NCBI RefSeq assembly: GCF_002210435.1 | Contig: NZ_MZMV01000038.1 | Location: 1 to 64,000 of the forward strand | Length of the DNA stretch: 64,000 bases | Direction of reading: 5' to 3' | DNA from: Micromonospora wenchangensis | Lineage (GTDB): Bacteria > Actinomycetota > Actinomycetes > Mycobacteriales > Micromonosporaceae | Shown here: one piece after another, positions 28,522-36,396 of the stretch | Numbering within the stretch: position 1 is the stretch's first letter | How the letters are laid out: every line of letters begins with the position of its first letter | The notes under the pieces: model-generated | Told to the model about the DNA's origin: nothing | Seen by the model: only the letters and a program-made list of their open reading frames with translations | Database searches by the model: none | Translations under genes and position numbers: made by a program

Positions 28522-30039
28522 TCAGCGGGCACGGCGGGCGGCGTGCGCCCGCGCCGTCAGCTCAGCGGCGAGCGCCCACGCCTGCGCCAGGTCACGGTCG
28601 TGCGCGGCGGCCCCCGACCCGCCGGCCGTGTCGACGTGTACGGTGGCCAGCCGCAACCGGCGCTGCGCCGGCCCCTGCACCACCCGTACGCTCTGCATCC
28701 GGGCGTACGGCACCAGCGTCAACTGGCGGGTGAGCAGGCCGGAGCGGACGGCGAAGACCCGCTCGTGCAGCCCCGCGCCGAGCACCCGGGCGGTGAGCGG
28801 GCGCAACCAGCGGGCCCGGCCCGGCGGGGGCGTCAGCGGCAGCGCGGTCAGCGCCACCCCCGGCAGCACCTCGTCGACGATCGCCGCCCCGACGGTCAGG
28901 TCGCCGACGGGCAGCAGCCGGTCGGGCCGGTTACGGTCGTCGGCCTCGCCGCCGGAGTAGCCGGCGACCTCCAGCCGCAGCCGCAGCCACCCCTTCATCC
29001 GCCAGAGCAGCGGCCAGGTCACCCCGACCGTCTGCACCCGCTCCAGCGGCACGGTCTGCACCCGGGTCTCCAGCAGGCCGTTGTGGATGCGCAGCCGGTC
29101 GGCCTCGCGGGCCAGCCGGAAGTTCCAGTCGTCGAGGACCCGCCGGACCGGTTGCAGCAGCACGCCGGCCATCGCGGTCAGGGTGCTGGCCACCGCGATG
29201 AACGACCAGGAGCCCTCGGAGAGGAACTGCGCCACCACGAAGGCCACCCCGATCGGCAGCAGGAACGCCTGCGGGGTGAGCAACTGGCTGACCAGCAGGT
29301 CGGTGTTCGTCACCGCGTGCAGCGGCCGGCCGGTCGGCTCCCGGTCGGCCGGCCCGGCGGCGTCCCCGTCGGCCGGCGCGACGCCCATCGCCTGCGGGGC
29401 GGGGCCGGTGGTCGCCCCGTCGGGCAGGCCGGCGGCCACGGCGAGCAGCCGGTGCCGCAGCCGGGCCGCGTCGGCGACCGAGAGGTACGCCAGCGGCGCC
29501 TCGGTCTTGCCGCCGCCGACCACCTCCAGGCGCAGCTCGGCCAGGCCGGTGAGCTGCGCGAGCAGGGGGCGGACCACCTCCACGGCCTGCAACCGTTCCA
29601 GCGGGATCGCCCGGGTGCGCCGCCACAGCAGCCCCTCGTGCACCCGCAGTTCCCGCCCGACGATGTGGTAGCCGGTGTTGTACCAGCTCACCACCGCCAG
29701 CACCGTCGCGCCGAGGGCGAGCACCGCCACCAGCACCGCGAACCAGCCGAAGCCGACCCGGGACAGCGTCGACCAGGAGAGCCCGGCGATCACCACGACC
29801 AGGGACTTCGCCCCCTGCAGCACCGGGCTCAGCGGGTGCAGCCGTTGCCGTGGCTCGGCACCGGCCGGCCCGGCCGTCCCCACCGCCGGGGCGGCCGGAG
29901 CCGCCGGGAAGTCGGGAGCCGCCGGGAAGTCGGGAGCCGCCGGATGCGGCGTCCGCGGCGCATCCGGGACCGGCGGAGCCGCCGGGACGTCCGGGGGCGT
30001 CGGGTGGGGTGCGCCGGGGCCGGGGGAACCGTCGGTCAC
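28522..30039 (-). CDS. Multi-domain bacterial PH (DUF304/YdbT-like) membrane protein
   Basis: This 505-residue protein starts with a Pro/Ala-rich cytoplasmic region of about 65 residues. A hydrophobic hairpin, a first bPH2 domain (YHIVGRELRVHEGLLWRRTR), a second hairpin, a second bPH2 domain (DRLRIHNGLLETRVQTVPLE) and a third bPH2-like domain (VFAVRSGLLTRQLTLVPYAR) follow. This repeat layout is that of YdbT/YdbS-type proteins, whose role is not settled. In Bacillus, YdbST confers resistance to certain antimicrobials. The GTG start overlaps the stop of the upstream gene by four bases. The N-terminus contains a duplicated 18-bp stretch encoding DFPAAP. Confidence 0.85.
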   Translation of the reverse strand: MTDGSPGPGAPHPTPPDVPAAPPVPDAPRTPHPAAPDFPAAPDFPAAPAAPAVGTAGPAGAEPRQRLHPLSPVLQGAKSLVVVIAGLSWSTLSRVGFGWFAVLVAVLALGATVLAVVSWYNTGYHIVGRELRVHEGLLWRRTRAIPLERLQAVEVVRPLLAQLTGLAELRLEVVGGGKTEAPLAYLSVADAARLRHRLLAVAAGLPDGATTGPAPQAMGVAPADGDAAGPADREPTGRPLHAVTNTDLLVSQLLTPQAFLLPIGVAFVVAQFLSEGSWSFIAVASTLTAMAGVLLQPVRRVLDDWNFRLAREADRLRIHNGLLETRVQTVPLERVQTVGVTWPLLWRMKGWLRLRLEVAGYSGGEADDRNRPDRLLPVGDLTVGAAIVDEVLPGVALTALPLTPPPGRARWLRPLTARVLGAGLHERVFAVRSGLLTRQLTLVPYARMQSVRVVQGPAQRRLRLATVHVDTAGGSGAAAHDRDLAQAWALAAELTARAHAARRAR

Positions 30040-30554
30040 AGTCCCTCCGCCCGGTCCTCACCGAGGGCGGTGAGCCGGTCGCGGAGCCGGGCCGCTTCGG
30101 CCGGCCGTAGGCCGGGCACCCGGGCGTCGGTGGCCGCCGCGGCGGTGTGCAGCTGCACGGTGGCGAGATCGAAGGCGCGTTCCAGCGGGCCCGCGCTGAC
30201 GTCGACGAACTGCATCCGCGAGTACGGCACGATGGACAACCGGCGGACCAGCAGCCCGTGCCGGACCAGCAGGTCGTCGGCGCGTTCGGCGTACCCCCAG
30301 GCGCGGACGGCGCGGACGATCGTCACCACCCGCCAGGCGCCGCCGAGCAGCACCAGGGCGCAGCCGGCCCCGAACAGCCAGTGCCCGCTGAACGCCCAGC
30401 CCAGCGCCAACCCGACCAGCAGCACCGCCAGGCCCATCGCCAGGCGGAGCAGTTCGACCCAGATCAGGTCGGTCGAGATGGGCTGCCAGTGGACCGTGTC
30501 CGGCCAGGGTTCCAGGGCGCTCACCGGGGACTGGGGTGGCTCGGCAGCGTTCAC
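30036..30554 (-). CDS. Single bPH2 (YdbS-like) membrane protein
   Basis: This 172-residue protein has two adjacent transmembrane segments (about residues 33-52 and 57-75), followed by one bacterial PH domain (ADDLLVRHGLLVRRLSIVPYSRMQFVDV). It is the partner of the following three-domain PH protein. The genes overlap by four bases at both ends of this gene (GTGA junctions at 30036-30039 and 30551-30554), so three genes form one translationally coupled operon. Confidence 0.86.
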   Translation of the reverse strand: MNAAEPPQSPVSALEPWPDTVHWQPISTDLIWVELLRLAMGLAVLLVGLALGWAFSGHWLFGAGCALVLLGGAWRVVTIVRAVRAWGYAERADDLLVRHGLLVRRLSIVPYSRMQFVDVSAGPLERAFDLATVQLHTAAAATDARVPGLRPAEAARLRDRLTALGEDRAEGL

Positions 30555-30781
30555 GCTTCGAGGGTATGCGATCCGGGGAGCGCGGTGACCTCACGGAGGA
30601 ACCCGCGGGCGTCGAGGAAGTCGCCGAGGCTGCCCCGGTGGGCCGGGCAGGCGAGCCAGGTCTTGCGCCGCTCGGGGGTGTGCAACCGGGGATTGTTCCA
30701 GCGCAGCGCCCAGACGGCGGGCGCGCGGCAGCCCCGGGACGAACAGACGGGTGGCCCGCCTGCGGGGGTGGGATCGGTCAC
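30551..30781 (-). CDS. Conserved small cysteine-containing actinobacterial protein
   Basis: This 76-residue cytoplasmic protein has two Cys pairs or singles in CSSRGCRAPAVWALRWNNP and WLACPAHRG, plus a conserved HTPERRKTW segment. The Cys-x4-Cys and Cys-x2-His spacing could bind a metal. Homologues appear in databases under a misleading acetone-carboxylase label, as far as I recall; I infer no such activity. I chose the GTG at 30781 because TACACT lies six bases upstream (leaderless). A GTG at 30802 is also possible. It heads the PH-domain operon. Confidence 0.7.
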   Translation of the reverse strand: MTDPTPAGGPPVCSSRGCRAPAVWALRWNNPRLHTPERRKTWLACPAHRGSLGDFLDARGFLREVTALPGSHTLEA

Positions 30782-30795
30782 CAGGGGAGTGTAGG

Positions 30796-30834
30796 CGCGC
30801 ACCGGGGCCGGAGAACGCGCACCGGGGCCGGAGA
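30796..30834. repeat. Two tandem copies of a 20-bp unit
   Basis: A 19-base identical string starting CGCGCACCGG occurs at 30796-30814 and again at 30816-30834. It lies in the divergent gap between the small protein and the MoxR gene. Confidence 0.8.
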
Positions 30835-31046
30835 GGAGGTGAGCGCCGGGCGGCCACGGGGGGAGCCGCCCGGCGACGGGGTGAATCGTACACGTGGCAG
30901 GCCCCTTCGTGTCCAGCCTCGTTCAGCGATTCGGTGATCCGGACGGCGTACCCGAAATCGGGTTCTCCCCACCTCGGCTCTCAGCCGGGCATGCGAGTCT
31001 TGTTACCGCACCACGCCACGACGACCGAACATGCTGTGGAGGACCG

Positions 31047-32153
31047 GTGGCCCAGCCGACCACGCCCGACGCCCCGACCCCGAACGGGACGGCCCCCGAG
31101 ACACCCGCGGCGGTGACCACCCCCGCCCAGGACGCCACCCTGCTGGAACGGGCCCTGTTCGAGATCAAACGGGTGATCGTCGGCCAGGACCGGATGGTGG
31201 AGCGGATGTTCGTGGCGCTCCTGGCCCGGGGGCACTGCCTGCTGGAGGGGGTGCCCGGGGTGGCCAAGACCCTCGCGGTGGAGACGATGGCCCGGGTGGT
31301 GGGCGGGCAGTTCGCCCGGGTGCAGTTCACCCCGGACCTGGTGCCGGCCGACATCATGGGCACCCGGATCTACCGGCAGTCGAGTGAGAAGTTCGACGTC
31401 GAGCTGGGCCCGGTCTTCGTGAACTTCCTGCTCGCCGACGAGATCAACCGGGCTCCGGCCAAGGTGCAGTCGGCGCTGCTGGAGGTGATGAGCGAGCGGC
31501 AGGTGTCGATCGGCGGGCAGAGCCACCGGGTGCCCGACCCGTTCCTGGTGATGGCGACCCAGAACCCGATCGAGCAGGAGGGCGTCTACCCGCTGCCGGA
31601 GGCGCAGCGGGACCGGTTCCTGATGAAGATCGTCGTCGGGTATCCGACCGACGCCGAGGAGCGCGAGATCGTCTACCGGATGGGGGTCGCCGCGCCCGAG
31701 CCGGCGCAGGTGTTCGACACCGACGACCTGCTCGCCCTGCAACGCAAGGCCGACCAGGTCTTCGTGCACAACGCCCTGGTCGACTACGCGGTACGGCTGG
31801 TGCTGGCCACCCGCAGCCCCGCCGAGCACGGGATGCCCGACGTGGCCCGGCTGATCCAGTACGGGGCCAGCCCGCGCGCCTCGCTCGGCCTGATCCGGGC
31901 CACCCGGGCGCTGGCCCTGCTGCGCGGCCGGGACTACGCGCTGCCCCAGGACGTCCAGGACATCGCGCCGGACATCCTGCGGCACCGGCTGGTGCTCAGC
32001 TACGACGCGCTCGCCGACGACGTGCCCGCCGACCACGTGGTGCACCGGGTGATGTCGACCATCCCGCCGCCCTCGGTCGCGCCCCGGCAGCAGGCGTCCC
32101 CACCGCCGGTCAGCGGCCCGCCGGCCGCCGGCTGGCCCGGACAGCACCAGTGA
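31047..32153 (+). CDS. MoxR-family AAA+ ATPase
   Basis: This 368-residue ATPase has Walker A LLEGVPGVAKTLAVE near residue 75, Walker B FLLADEINRAPAKVQ near residue 132, sensor and arginine-finger regions (ATQNPIEQEGVYPLPEAQRDRF), and a lid domain. MoxR proteins act as chaperones or remodelers together with VWA-domain proteins. The GTG at 31047 is chosen because GGAGGA precedes it at suitable distance. An in-frame ATG at 30894 would add 51 residues without homology. It overlaps the DUF58 gene by four bases. Confidence 0.93.
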   Translation: MAQPTTPDAPTPNGTAPETPAAVTTPAQDATLLERALFEIKRVIVGQDRMVERMFVALLARGHCLLEGVPGVAKTLAVETMARVVGGQFARVQFTPDLVPADIMGTRIYRQSSEKFDVELGPVFVNFLLADEINRAPAKVQSALLEVMSERQVSIGGQSHRVPDPFLVMATQNPIEQEGVYPLPEAQRDRFLMKIVVGYPTDAEEREIVYRMGVAAPEPAQVFDTDDLLALQRKADQVFVHNALVDYAVRLVLATRSPAEHGMPDVARLIQYGASPRASLGLIRATRALALLRGRDYALPQDVQDIAPDILRHRLVLSYDALADDVPADHVVHRVMSTIPPPSVAPRQQASPPPVSGPPAAGWPGQHQ

Positions 32154-33142
32154 CCGCACCGGTACGCCCGGCCGACGCCGGTGGCCAGCGGACCGAGGCG
32201 GTGCTGTCCCGCCTGCAACTGCTGGTGACCCGCAAACTCGACGGGCTGCTCCAGGGCGACTACGCGGGCCTGCTGCCCGGTCCGGGCAGCGAGGCGGGGG
32301 AGTCGCGCGAGTACCGGCCCGGCGACGACGTACGCCGGATGGACTGGCCGGTGACCGCCCGCACCACCACCCCGCACGTGCGGCGTACGGTGGCCGACCG
32401 GGAGCTGGAGACCTGGCTGGCGGTGGACCTGTCGGCGAGCCTGGACTTCGGCACCGGCCGGTGGCTCAAGCGGGACGTGGTGGTCGCCGCGACCGCCGCG
32501 CTGACCCACCTGACGGTGCGCGGCGGCAACCGGATCGGCGCGGTGATCGGCACCGGGGCCCCGCCGCCGGCCGCGCCCGCCCGCCGGTGGCGGTCCGCCC
32601 CGCCGCCGGAGCCGACCGGCCCGGGGATGCTGACCCGGGTGCCGGCCCGGTCCGGCCGGCGGGAGGCACAGGCACTGCTGCGTGCCGTGGCGCACACCCC
32701 GCTGCGCCCCGGGCGCGGCGACCTCGGCGCGCTCGTCGACCTGCTCAACCGGCCGCCGCGCCGGCGGGGCCTGGCGGTGGTGATCTCGGACTTCCTCGCG
32801 CCGCCCGCGCAGTGGGGCCGGCCGCTGCGTAAGCTGCGGGTCCGGCACGACGTGCTGGCCATCGAGGTGGTCGACCCGCGCGAGCTGGAGCTGCCCGACG
32901 TGGGGGTGCTGCCGGTGGTGGACCCGGAGACCGGGGAGCTGCACGAGGTGCAGACCGCCGACCCGCGGCTGCGCCGCCGCTACGCCGAGGCGGCCGCCGC
33001 CCAGCGTGGCGCGATCGCCACCGAGCTGCGGGCCGCCGGCGCCGGGCACCTGATGCTGCGTACCGACCGAGACTGGCTGCTGGACATGGTGCGATTCGTG
33101 GCCGCCCAGCGGCACGCCCGCACCCGGGGGACGACGCGATGA
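32150..33142 (+). CDS. DUF58 domain protein
   Basis: This 330-residue protein has the DUF58 signature ESREYRPGDDVRRMDWPVTA near residue 48, followed by VDLSASLDFG, a VWA-like strand with a partial MIDAS. It is translationally coupled to both MoxR (4-bp overlap) and the following VWA gene (4-bp overlap). In the MoxR-DUF58-VWA systems it is considered a substrate adaptor or partner at the membrane, though this member lacks an obvious transmembrane segment. Confidence 0.9.
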   Translation: MTAPVRPADAGGQRTEAVLSRLQLLVTRKLDGLLQGDYAGLLPGPGSEAGESREYRPGDDVRRMDWPVTARTTTPHVRRTVADRELETWLAVDLSASLDFGTGRWLKRDVVVAATAALTHLTVRGGNRIGAVIGTGAPPPAAPARRWRSAPPPEPTGPGMLTRVPARSGRREAQALLRAVAHTPLRPGRGDLGALVDLLNRPPRRRGLAVVISDFLAPPAQWGRPLRKLRVRHDVLAIEVVDPRELELPDVGVLPVVDPETGELHEVQTADPRLRRRYAEAAAAQRGAIATELRAAGAGHLMLRTDRDWLLDMVRFVAAQRHARTRGTTR

Positions 33143-34089
33143 TCCGTTTCATGCAACCGTGGTGGCTGCTCGCGCTGCTGCCGGTGCTGGCCCTGGCCGC
33201 CGCCTACGTCTGGCGGCAGCGCCACCGCCGGGCGTACGCGATGCGGTTCACCAACGTGGACCTGCTGCGTACCCTCGCGCCGAAGGGGTTGGGGTGGCGG
33301 CGGCACGCGGCGGCGACCGTGCTGCTGCTGGCGATGGTGGCGCTGGCCACCGGGATGGCCCGCCCGGCGATCGACACCGAGGAGCCGTTGGAGCGGGCCA
33401 CCGTGATGCTCGCCATCGACGTGTCGCTGTCGATGCAGGCCGACGACGTGTCGCCGAACCGGTTGGAGGCGGCGCAGGAGGCGGCGAAGCAGTTCGTCGG
33501 TGAGCTGCCGGCGAGCTACAACCTGGGGCTGGTCTCCTTCGCCAAGGCGGCGAACGTGCTGGTGGCGCCCACCAAGGACCGGGCCGCGGTGACGGCGGCG
33601 ATCGACGGGCTGACCCTGGCCGAGGCGACCGCCACCGGTGAGGCGGTCTTCACCTGCCTGGAGGCGATCCGGTCGGTGCCGGCCGATGGCGCGGCGGGTA
33701 TCCCGCCGGCCCGGATCGTGCTGCTCTCCGACGGGTTCCGCACCTCGGGCCGGTCGGTGGAGGAGGCCGCGGCGGCGGCGCAGGCGGCGAACGTGCCGGT
33801 CTCGACCATCGCGTTCGGCACCGACTCGGGGCAGGTCGACATCGGTGGTCAGTTGCAGCGGGTGCCGGTGGACCGGTTGGCGCTGGCCCAGCTCGCCGAG
33901 ACCACCGAGGGTTTCTTCTACGAGGCGGCCTCGGTGGCCGAGCTGAAGCAGGTCTACCAGGACATGGGCTCGTCCATCGGGTTCCGCACCGAGCCCCGCG
34001 AGATCACCCAGTGGTACGCGGGGGTGGCGCTGCTGCTGGCGCTCTGCGCGGGCGGGCTGAGCCTGCTCTGGACGTCCCGGATGCTGTGA
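33139..34089 (+). CDS. Membrane-anchored VWA domain protein (BatA-like)
   Basis: This 316-residue protein has two N-terminal transmembrane helices (about residues 6-22 and 57-76). A VWA domain follows with MIDAS motif LAIDVSLSMQADDVSP near residue 91, later Thr in EATATGEAVFTCLEA and LLSDGFRTSG. A C-terminal helix (YAGVALLLALCAGGLSLLW) is present. It completes the MoxR-DUF58-VWA operon. The last 20 bases of the gene are repeated twice just downstream. Confidence 0.92.
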   Translation: MIRFMQPWWLLALLPVLALAAAYVWRQRHRRAYAMRFTNVDLLRTLAPKGLGWRRHAAATVLLLAMVALATGMARPAIDTEEPLERATVMLAIDVSLSMQADDVSPNRLEAAQEAAKQFVGELPASYNLGLVSFAKAANVLVAPTKDRAAVTAAIDGLTLAEATATGEAVFTCLEAIRSVPADGAAGIPPARIVLLSDGFRTSGRSVEEAAAAAQAANVPVSTIAFGTDSGQVDIGGQLQRVPVDRLALAQLAETTEGFFYEAASVAELKQVYQDMGSSIGFRTEPREITQWYAGVALLLALCAGGLSLLWTSRML

Positions 34090-34148
34090 GGCCGGCCCGG
34101 ACGTCCCGGGTGCGGTGACCCGTACCCCGGACGTCCCGGGTGCGGTGA
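34070..34148. repeat. Three spaced copies of a 20-bp unit covering the batA-like stop
   Basis: The final codons of the VWA gene (34070-34089, GGACGTCCCGG followed by ATGCTGTGA) recur at 34099-34118 and 34129-34148 as GGACGTCCCGGGTGCGGTGA. The two downstream copies are identical to each other and 30 bp apart. This looks like a small tandem duplication of the gene end. Confidence 0.85.
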
Positions 34149-34189
34149 TCCGGGGCCGGGGCGGCCCGGCGCGGCGGCCGGTGGCGGTC

Positions 34190-34276
34190 TCAGTGACCGC
34201 CGCCGGCCAGGACGAACACGACGGCCACCCAGACGGCGGCGAGGGTGAAGCCCAGCGGGGCGACGTAGCGGCTCAT
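34190..34276 (-). CDS. Putative 28-residue hydrophobic membrane peptide
   Basis: A short minus-strand ORF runs from the ATG at 34276 to a TGA at 34190. The product begins MSRYVAPLGF and is almost entirely one transmembrane helix (LGFTLAAVWVAVVFVLAGGG) ending in His. GGAG lies seven bases before the ATG. The basic/tyrosine N-terminus and hydrophobic run are what a real single-span small protein would show. I cannot test conservation. It lies in a gap otherwise without genes. Confidence 0.5.
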   Translation of the reverse strand: MSRYVAPLGFTLAAVWVAVVFVLAGGGH

Positions 34277-34744
34277 GAACGGCTCCGGTGGCGACTGGAC
34301 GGTCCGCGGGGCGGGCGGGACCGCAGGGGTTGGTCAGGGCGCGCACACGAAGTCGTGACCGGGCTGCTCCACCGGGGCGTCCCGGCGCGGGACGGCACCA
34401 CCGGCCGGTCGTCGGCCGGGGCCGCGAACGGGCGGTGCGGGGAGCGGGAGCTGGGTCAGCTCGACCGACTGAGTCGTGGCTCAGCGGGGCTGACGGACGG
34501 CCCGGCCACGACTGGGAGGATCGCTATCTCGCACAGCGATCACCTCCTGCGGTCGGCGGGGCCAGAAACGCGAGTCGCATTCGGCTCGCGGACGCCGATC
34601 ATCGTACAACGGGGACACCCGCGACGCGTATTCGGCCGGTCCCGCCCCGGACGGTGGCCGTCCGCTCCCGCAGGGTGGTCGCACCGCCACCCTGGGCGGG
34701 GCGTCCCGGCCCGCCGCGCCGGGGCCGGTGGCGCACCGTTAGCG
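34277..34744. other. Gap without ordinary genes between the VWA operon and fabG
   Basis: Apart from the small ORFs described separately, this stretch holds only arginine/glycine-rich chance frames on both strands. Their composition does not match neighbouring genes. I see no RNA gene. A weak minus-strand promoter could lie near 34600-34620 (TTGTAC), but I cannot pair it with a -10 box. Confidence 0.45.
34481..34534 (-). CDS. Possible 17-residue leader peptide with full-length Shine-Dalgarno
   Basis: The minus strand carries AGGAGGTGATC (34548-34538), an 11-base match to the anti-Shine-Dalgarno end of 16S rRNA. A GTG follows three bases later at 34534 and opens a 17-codon frame (starts MRDSDPPSRG, Arg-rich, no hydrophobic part) to a TGA at 34481. 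GATCGCT and AGCGATC around the start codon form an inverted repeat that could hide it. It may be a leader peptide for the membrane peptide 205 bp downstream, or a chance occurrence. Confidence 0.35.
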   Translation of the reverse strand: MRDSDPPSRGRAVRQPR

Positions 34745-34769
34745 GTTACCTGTCGGTAACGCCTAGGCT
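34745..34769 (+). promoter_or_regulatory. fabG promoter with palindromic operator
   Basis: The palindrome GTTACC-N4-GGTAAC (34745-34760) lies directly upstream of TAGGCT (34764-34769), a likely -10 box. A repressor bound there would block the fabG-fabI operon. Transcription would start near 34776, leaving about 30 bases of leader with a Shine-Dalgarno-like AAGGGGGA before the GTG at 34806. Confidence 0.55.
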
Positions 34770-34805
34770 CCGACCGGAATGATCAGCGGAACCGAAGGGG
34801 GACCC

Positions 34806-35510
34806 GTGGCCCGCACCGTGCTGGTGACCGGCGGCAACCGGGGAATCGGACTGGCCATCGCCCAGGCGTTCGCCAAGCAGGGCGACCGGGTCGCGGTCAC
34901 GCACCGCAGCGGCGACGCGCCGGAGGGACTGTTCGGCGTCCGGTGCGACGTCACCGACACCGCCTCCGTCGACGCCGCGTTCACCACCGTCGAGGCCGAG
35001 CTGGGCCCGGTCGAGGTGCTGGTCGCCAACGCCGGCATCACCGACGACACGCTGCTGATGCGGATGTCCGAGGAGCAGTTCACCGGGGTGCTCGACACCA
35101 ACCTCACCGGCGCGTTCCGCTGCGCCAAGCGGGCCTCGTCCAAGATGCTCCGGGCCAAGTGGGGTCGGATGATCTTCATCTCGTCGGTGATCGGGCTCTA
35201 CGGCGGCGCCGGCCAGGTCAACTACGCGGCCAGCAAGGCCGGCCTGGTGGGGGTGGCCCGGTCGATCACCCGGGAGCTGGGCAGCCGCAACATCACCGCG
35301 AACGTGGTCGCCCCGGGCTTCATCGACACCGAGATGACCGCCGCGCTGCCCGAGGAGCGCCGCACCGAGTACCGCAAGGTCATCCCGGCCGGGCGGTTCG
35401 CCGCGCCGGACGAGGTCGCCGGGGTGGTCACCTGGCTCGCCTCGGACGCCGCCGGCTACATCTCCGGTGCCGTCATCCCGGTCGACGGCGGCCTCGGCAT
35501 GGGTCACTGA
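34806..35510 (+). CDS. fabG: 3-oxoacyl-[acyl-carrier-protein] reductase
   Basis: This 234-residue SDR-family enzyme carries out the NADPH-dependent keto reduction of fatty-acid elongation. It shows the Rossmann motif VTGGNRGIGLAIAQAF, NAGITDDTLLMRMSEEQ, the active-site Ser in FISSVIGLYGGAGQVNYAASKAG with Tyr and Lys of YxxxK, and the C-terminal APGFIDTEMT. The GTG at 34806 after AAGGGGGA is preferred; an ATG at 34779 nine bases after TAGGCT is possible. It is followed 23 bp later by fabI, matching the mabA-inhA pair of mycobacteria. Confidence 0.94.
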   Translation: MARTVLVTGGNRGIGLAIAQAFAKQGDRVAVTHRSGDAPEGLFGVRCDVTDTASVDAAFTTVEAELGPVEVLVANAGITDDTLLMRMSEEQFTGVLDTNLTGAFRCAKRASSKMLRAKWGRMIFISSVIGLYGGAGQVNYAASKAGLVGVARSITRELGSRNITANVVAPGFIDTEMTAALPEERRTEYRKVIPAGRFAAPDEVAGVVTWLASDAAGYISGAVIPVDGGLGMGH

Positions 35511-35533
35511 GAACGTACGGAGGAAGCCAACAC

Positions 35534-36301
35534 ATGTCAGGACTGCTCGCCGGTAAGCGGCTGCTCGTCACCGGCGTCATCACCGACGCCTCGATCGCCT
35601 TCTCGGTGGCGAAGCTCGCCCAGGACAACGGCGCCCAGGTCGTGCTCACCGGCTACGGCCGGCTCTCGCTGGTCGAGCGGATCGCGCGGCGGCTGCCCCA
35701 GCCGGCGCCGATCATCGAGCTGGACGTGACCAGCCCGGAGCAGCTCGCCGGCCTGGCCGACCAGGTACGCGAGCACGTCGACGGTCTCGACGGGGTGGTC
35801 CACTCGATCGGCTTCGCCCCGCAGAGCTGCCTCGGCGGCGGCTTCCTCGACGCCCCCTGGGAGGACGTGGCGACCGCGCTGCAGGTCTCCACGTACTCCT
35901 ACAAGTCGCTGGCCATGGCGGCGCTGCCGCTGATGTCGCCGGGCGGATCGGTGGTCGGGCTCACCTTCGACGCCACCAAGGCGTGGCCGGTCTACGACTG
36001 GATGGGGGTGGCCAAGGCCGGGCTGGAGTCCGCCTCCCGCTACCTCGCGCTGCACCTGGGCAAGCAGGGCATCCGCAGCAACCTGGTGGCCGCCGGGCCG
36101 CTGCGCACGATGGCCGCGAAGTCCATCCCCGGCTTCGAGCAGTTCGAGCAGGCGTGGACCGAGCGGGCCCCGCTCGGCTGGAGCCTCACCGACCAGGAAC
36201 CGGCCGCCCGCGCCTGCCTGGCCCTGCTGTCGGACTGGTTCCCGGCCACCACCGGCGAGATCGTCCACGTCGACGGCGGCTACCACGCCCTGGGCGCCTG
36301 A
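35534..36301 (+). CDS. fabI: Enoyl-[acyl-carrier-protein] reductase, InhA-type
   Basis: This 255-residue NADH-dependent enoyl reductase catalyses the last step of each FAS II cycle. The N-terminal LLAGKRLLVTGVITDASIAF is the FabI/InhA form of the nucleotide loop. The catalytic residues are in WPVYDWMGVAKAGLESA, with Tyr and Lys in the Y-x6-K spacing specific to enoyl reductases. The ribosome site is GGAGGAAG-like, about nine bases upstream. It forms an operon with fabG, and the pair is cut off by a strong hairpin. It is the target class of isoniazid and triclosan. Confidence 0.95.
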   Translation: MSGLLAGKRLLVTGVITDASIAFSVAKLAQDNGAQVVLTGYGRLSLVERIARRLPQPAPIIELDVTSPEQLAGLADQVREHVDGLDGVVHSIGFAPQSCLGGGFLDAPWEDVATALQVSTYSYKSLAMAALPLMSPGGSVVGLTFDATKAWPVYDWMGVAKAGLESASRYLALHLGKQGIRSNLVAAGPLRTMAAKSIPGFEQFEQAWTERAPLGWSLTDQEPAARACLALLSDWFPATTGEIVHVDGGYHALGA

Positions 36302-36306
36302 GCCGC

Positions 36307-36337
36307 ACGTGGGGGCCCCGGCGCGGGGCCCCCACGT
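36307..36337 (+). terminator. Hairpin terminator after fabI
   Basis: A perfect 14-bp inverted repeat (36307-36320 with 36324-36337) with a 3-base loop starts five bases after the fabI stop. It separates fabG-fabI from hemH, which seems to have its own leaderless start. Confidence 0.78.
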
Positions 36338-36396
36338 AACCTGCGGGACCAGGGGCCGTCGTCAGGTCGTCGCCGACCGCGGGGGAGAATGACCCC

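Noticed and set aside
34115..34782. Plus-strand frames of 160-214 codons in the gap before fabG
   Set aside because: Arginine/glycine-rich, no ribosome site, no resemblance to known proteins, and codon third-position bias is absent.
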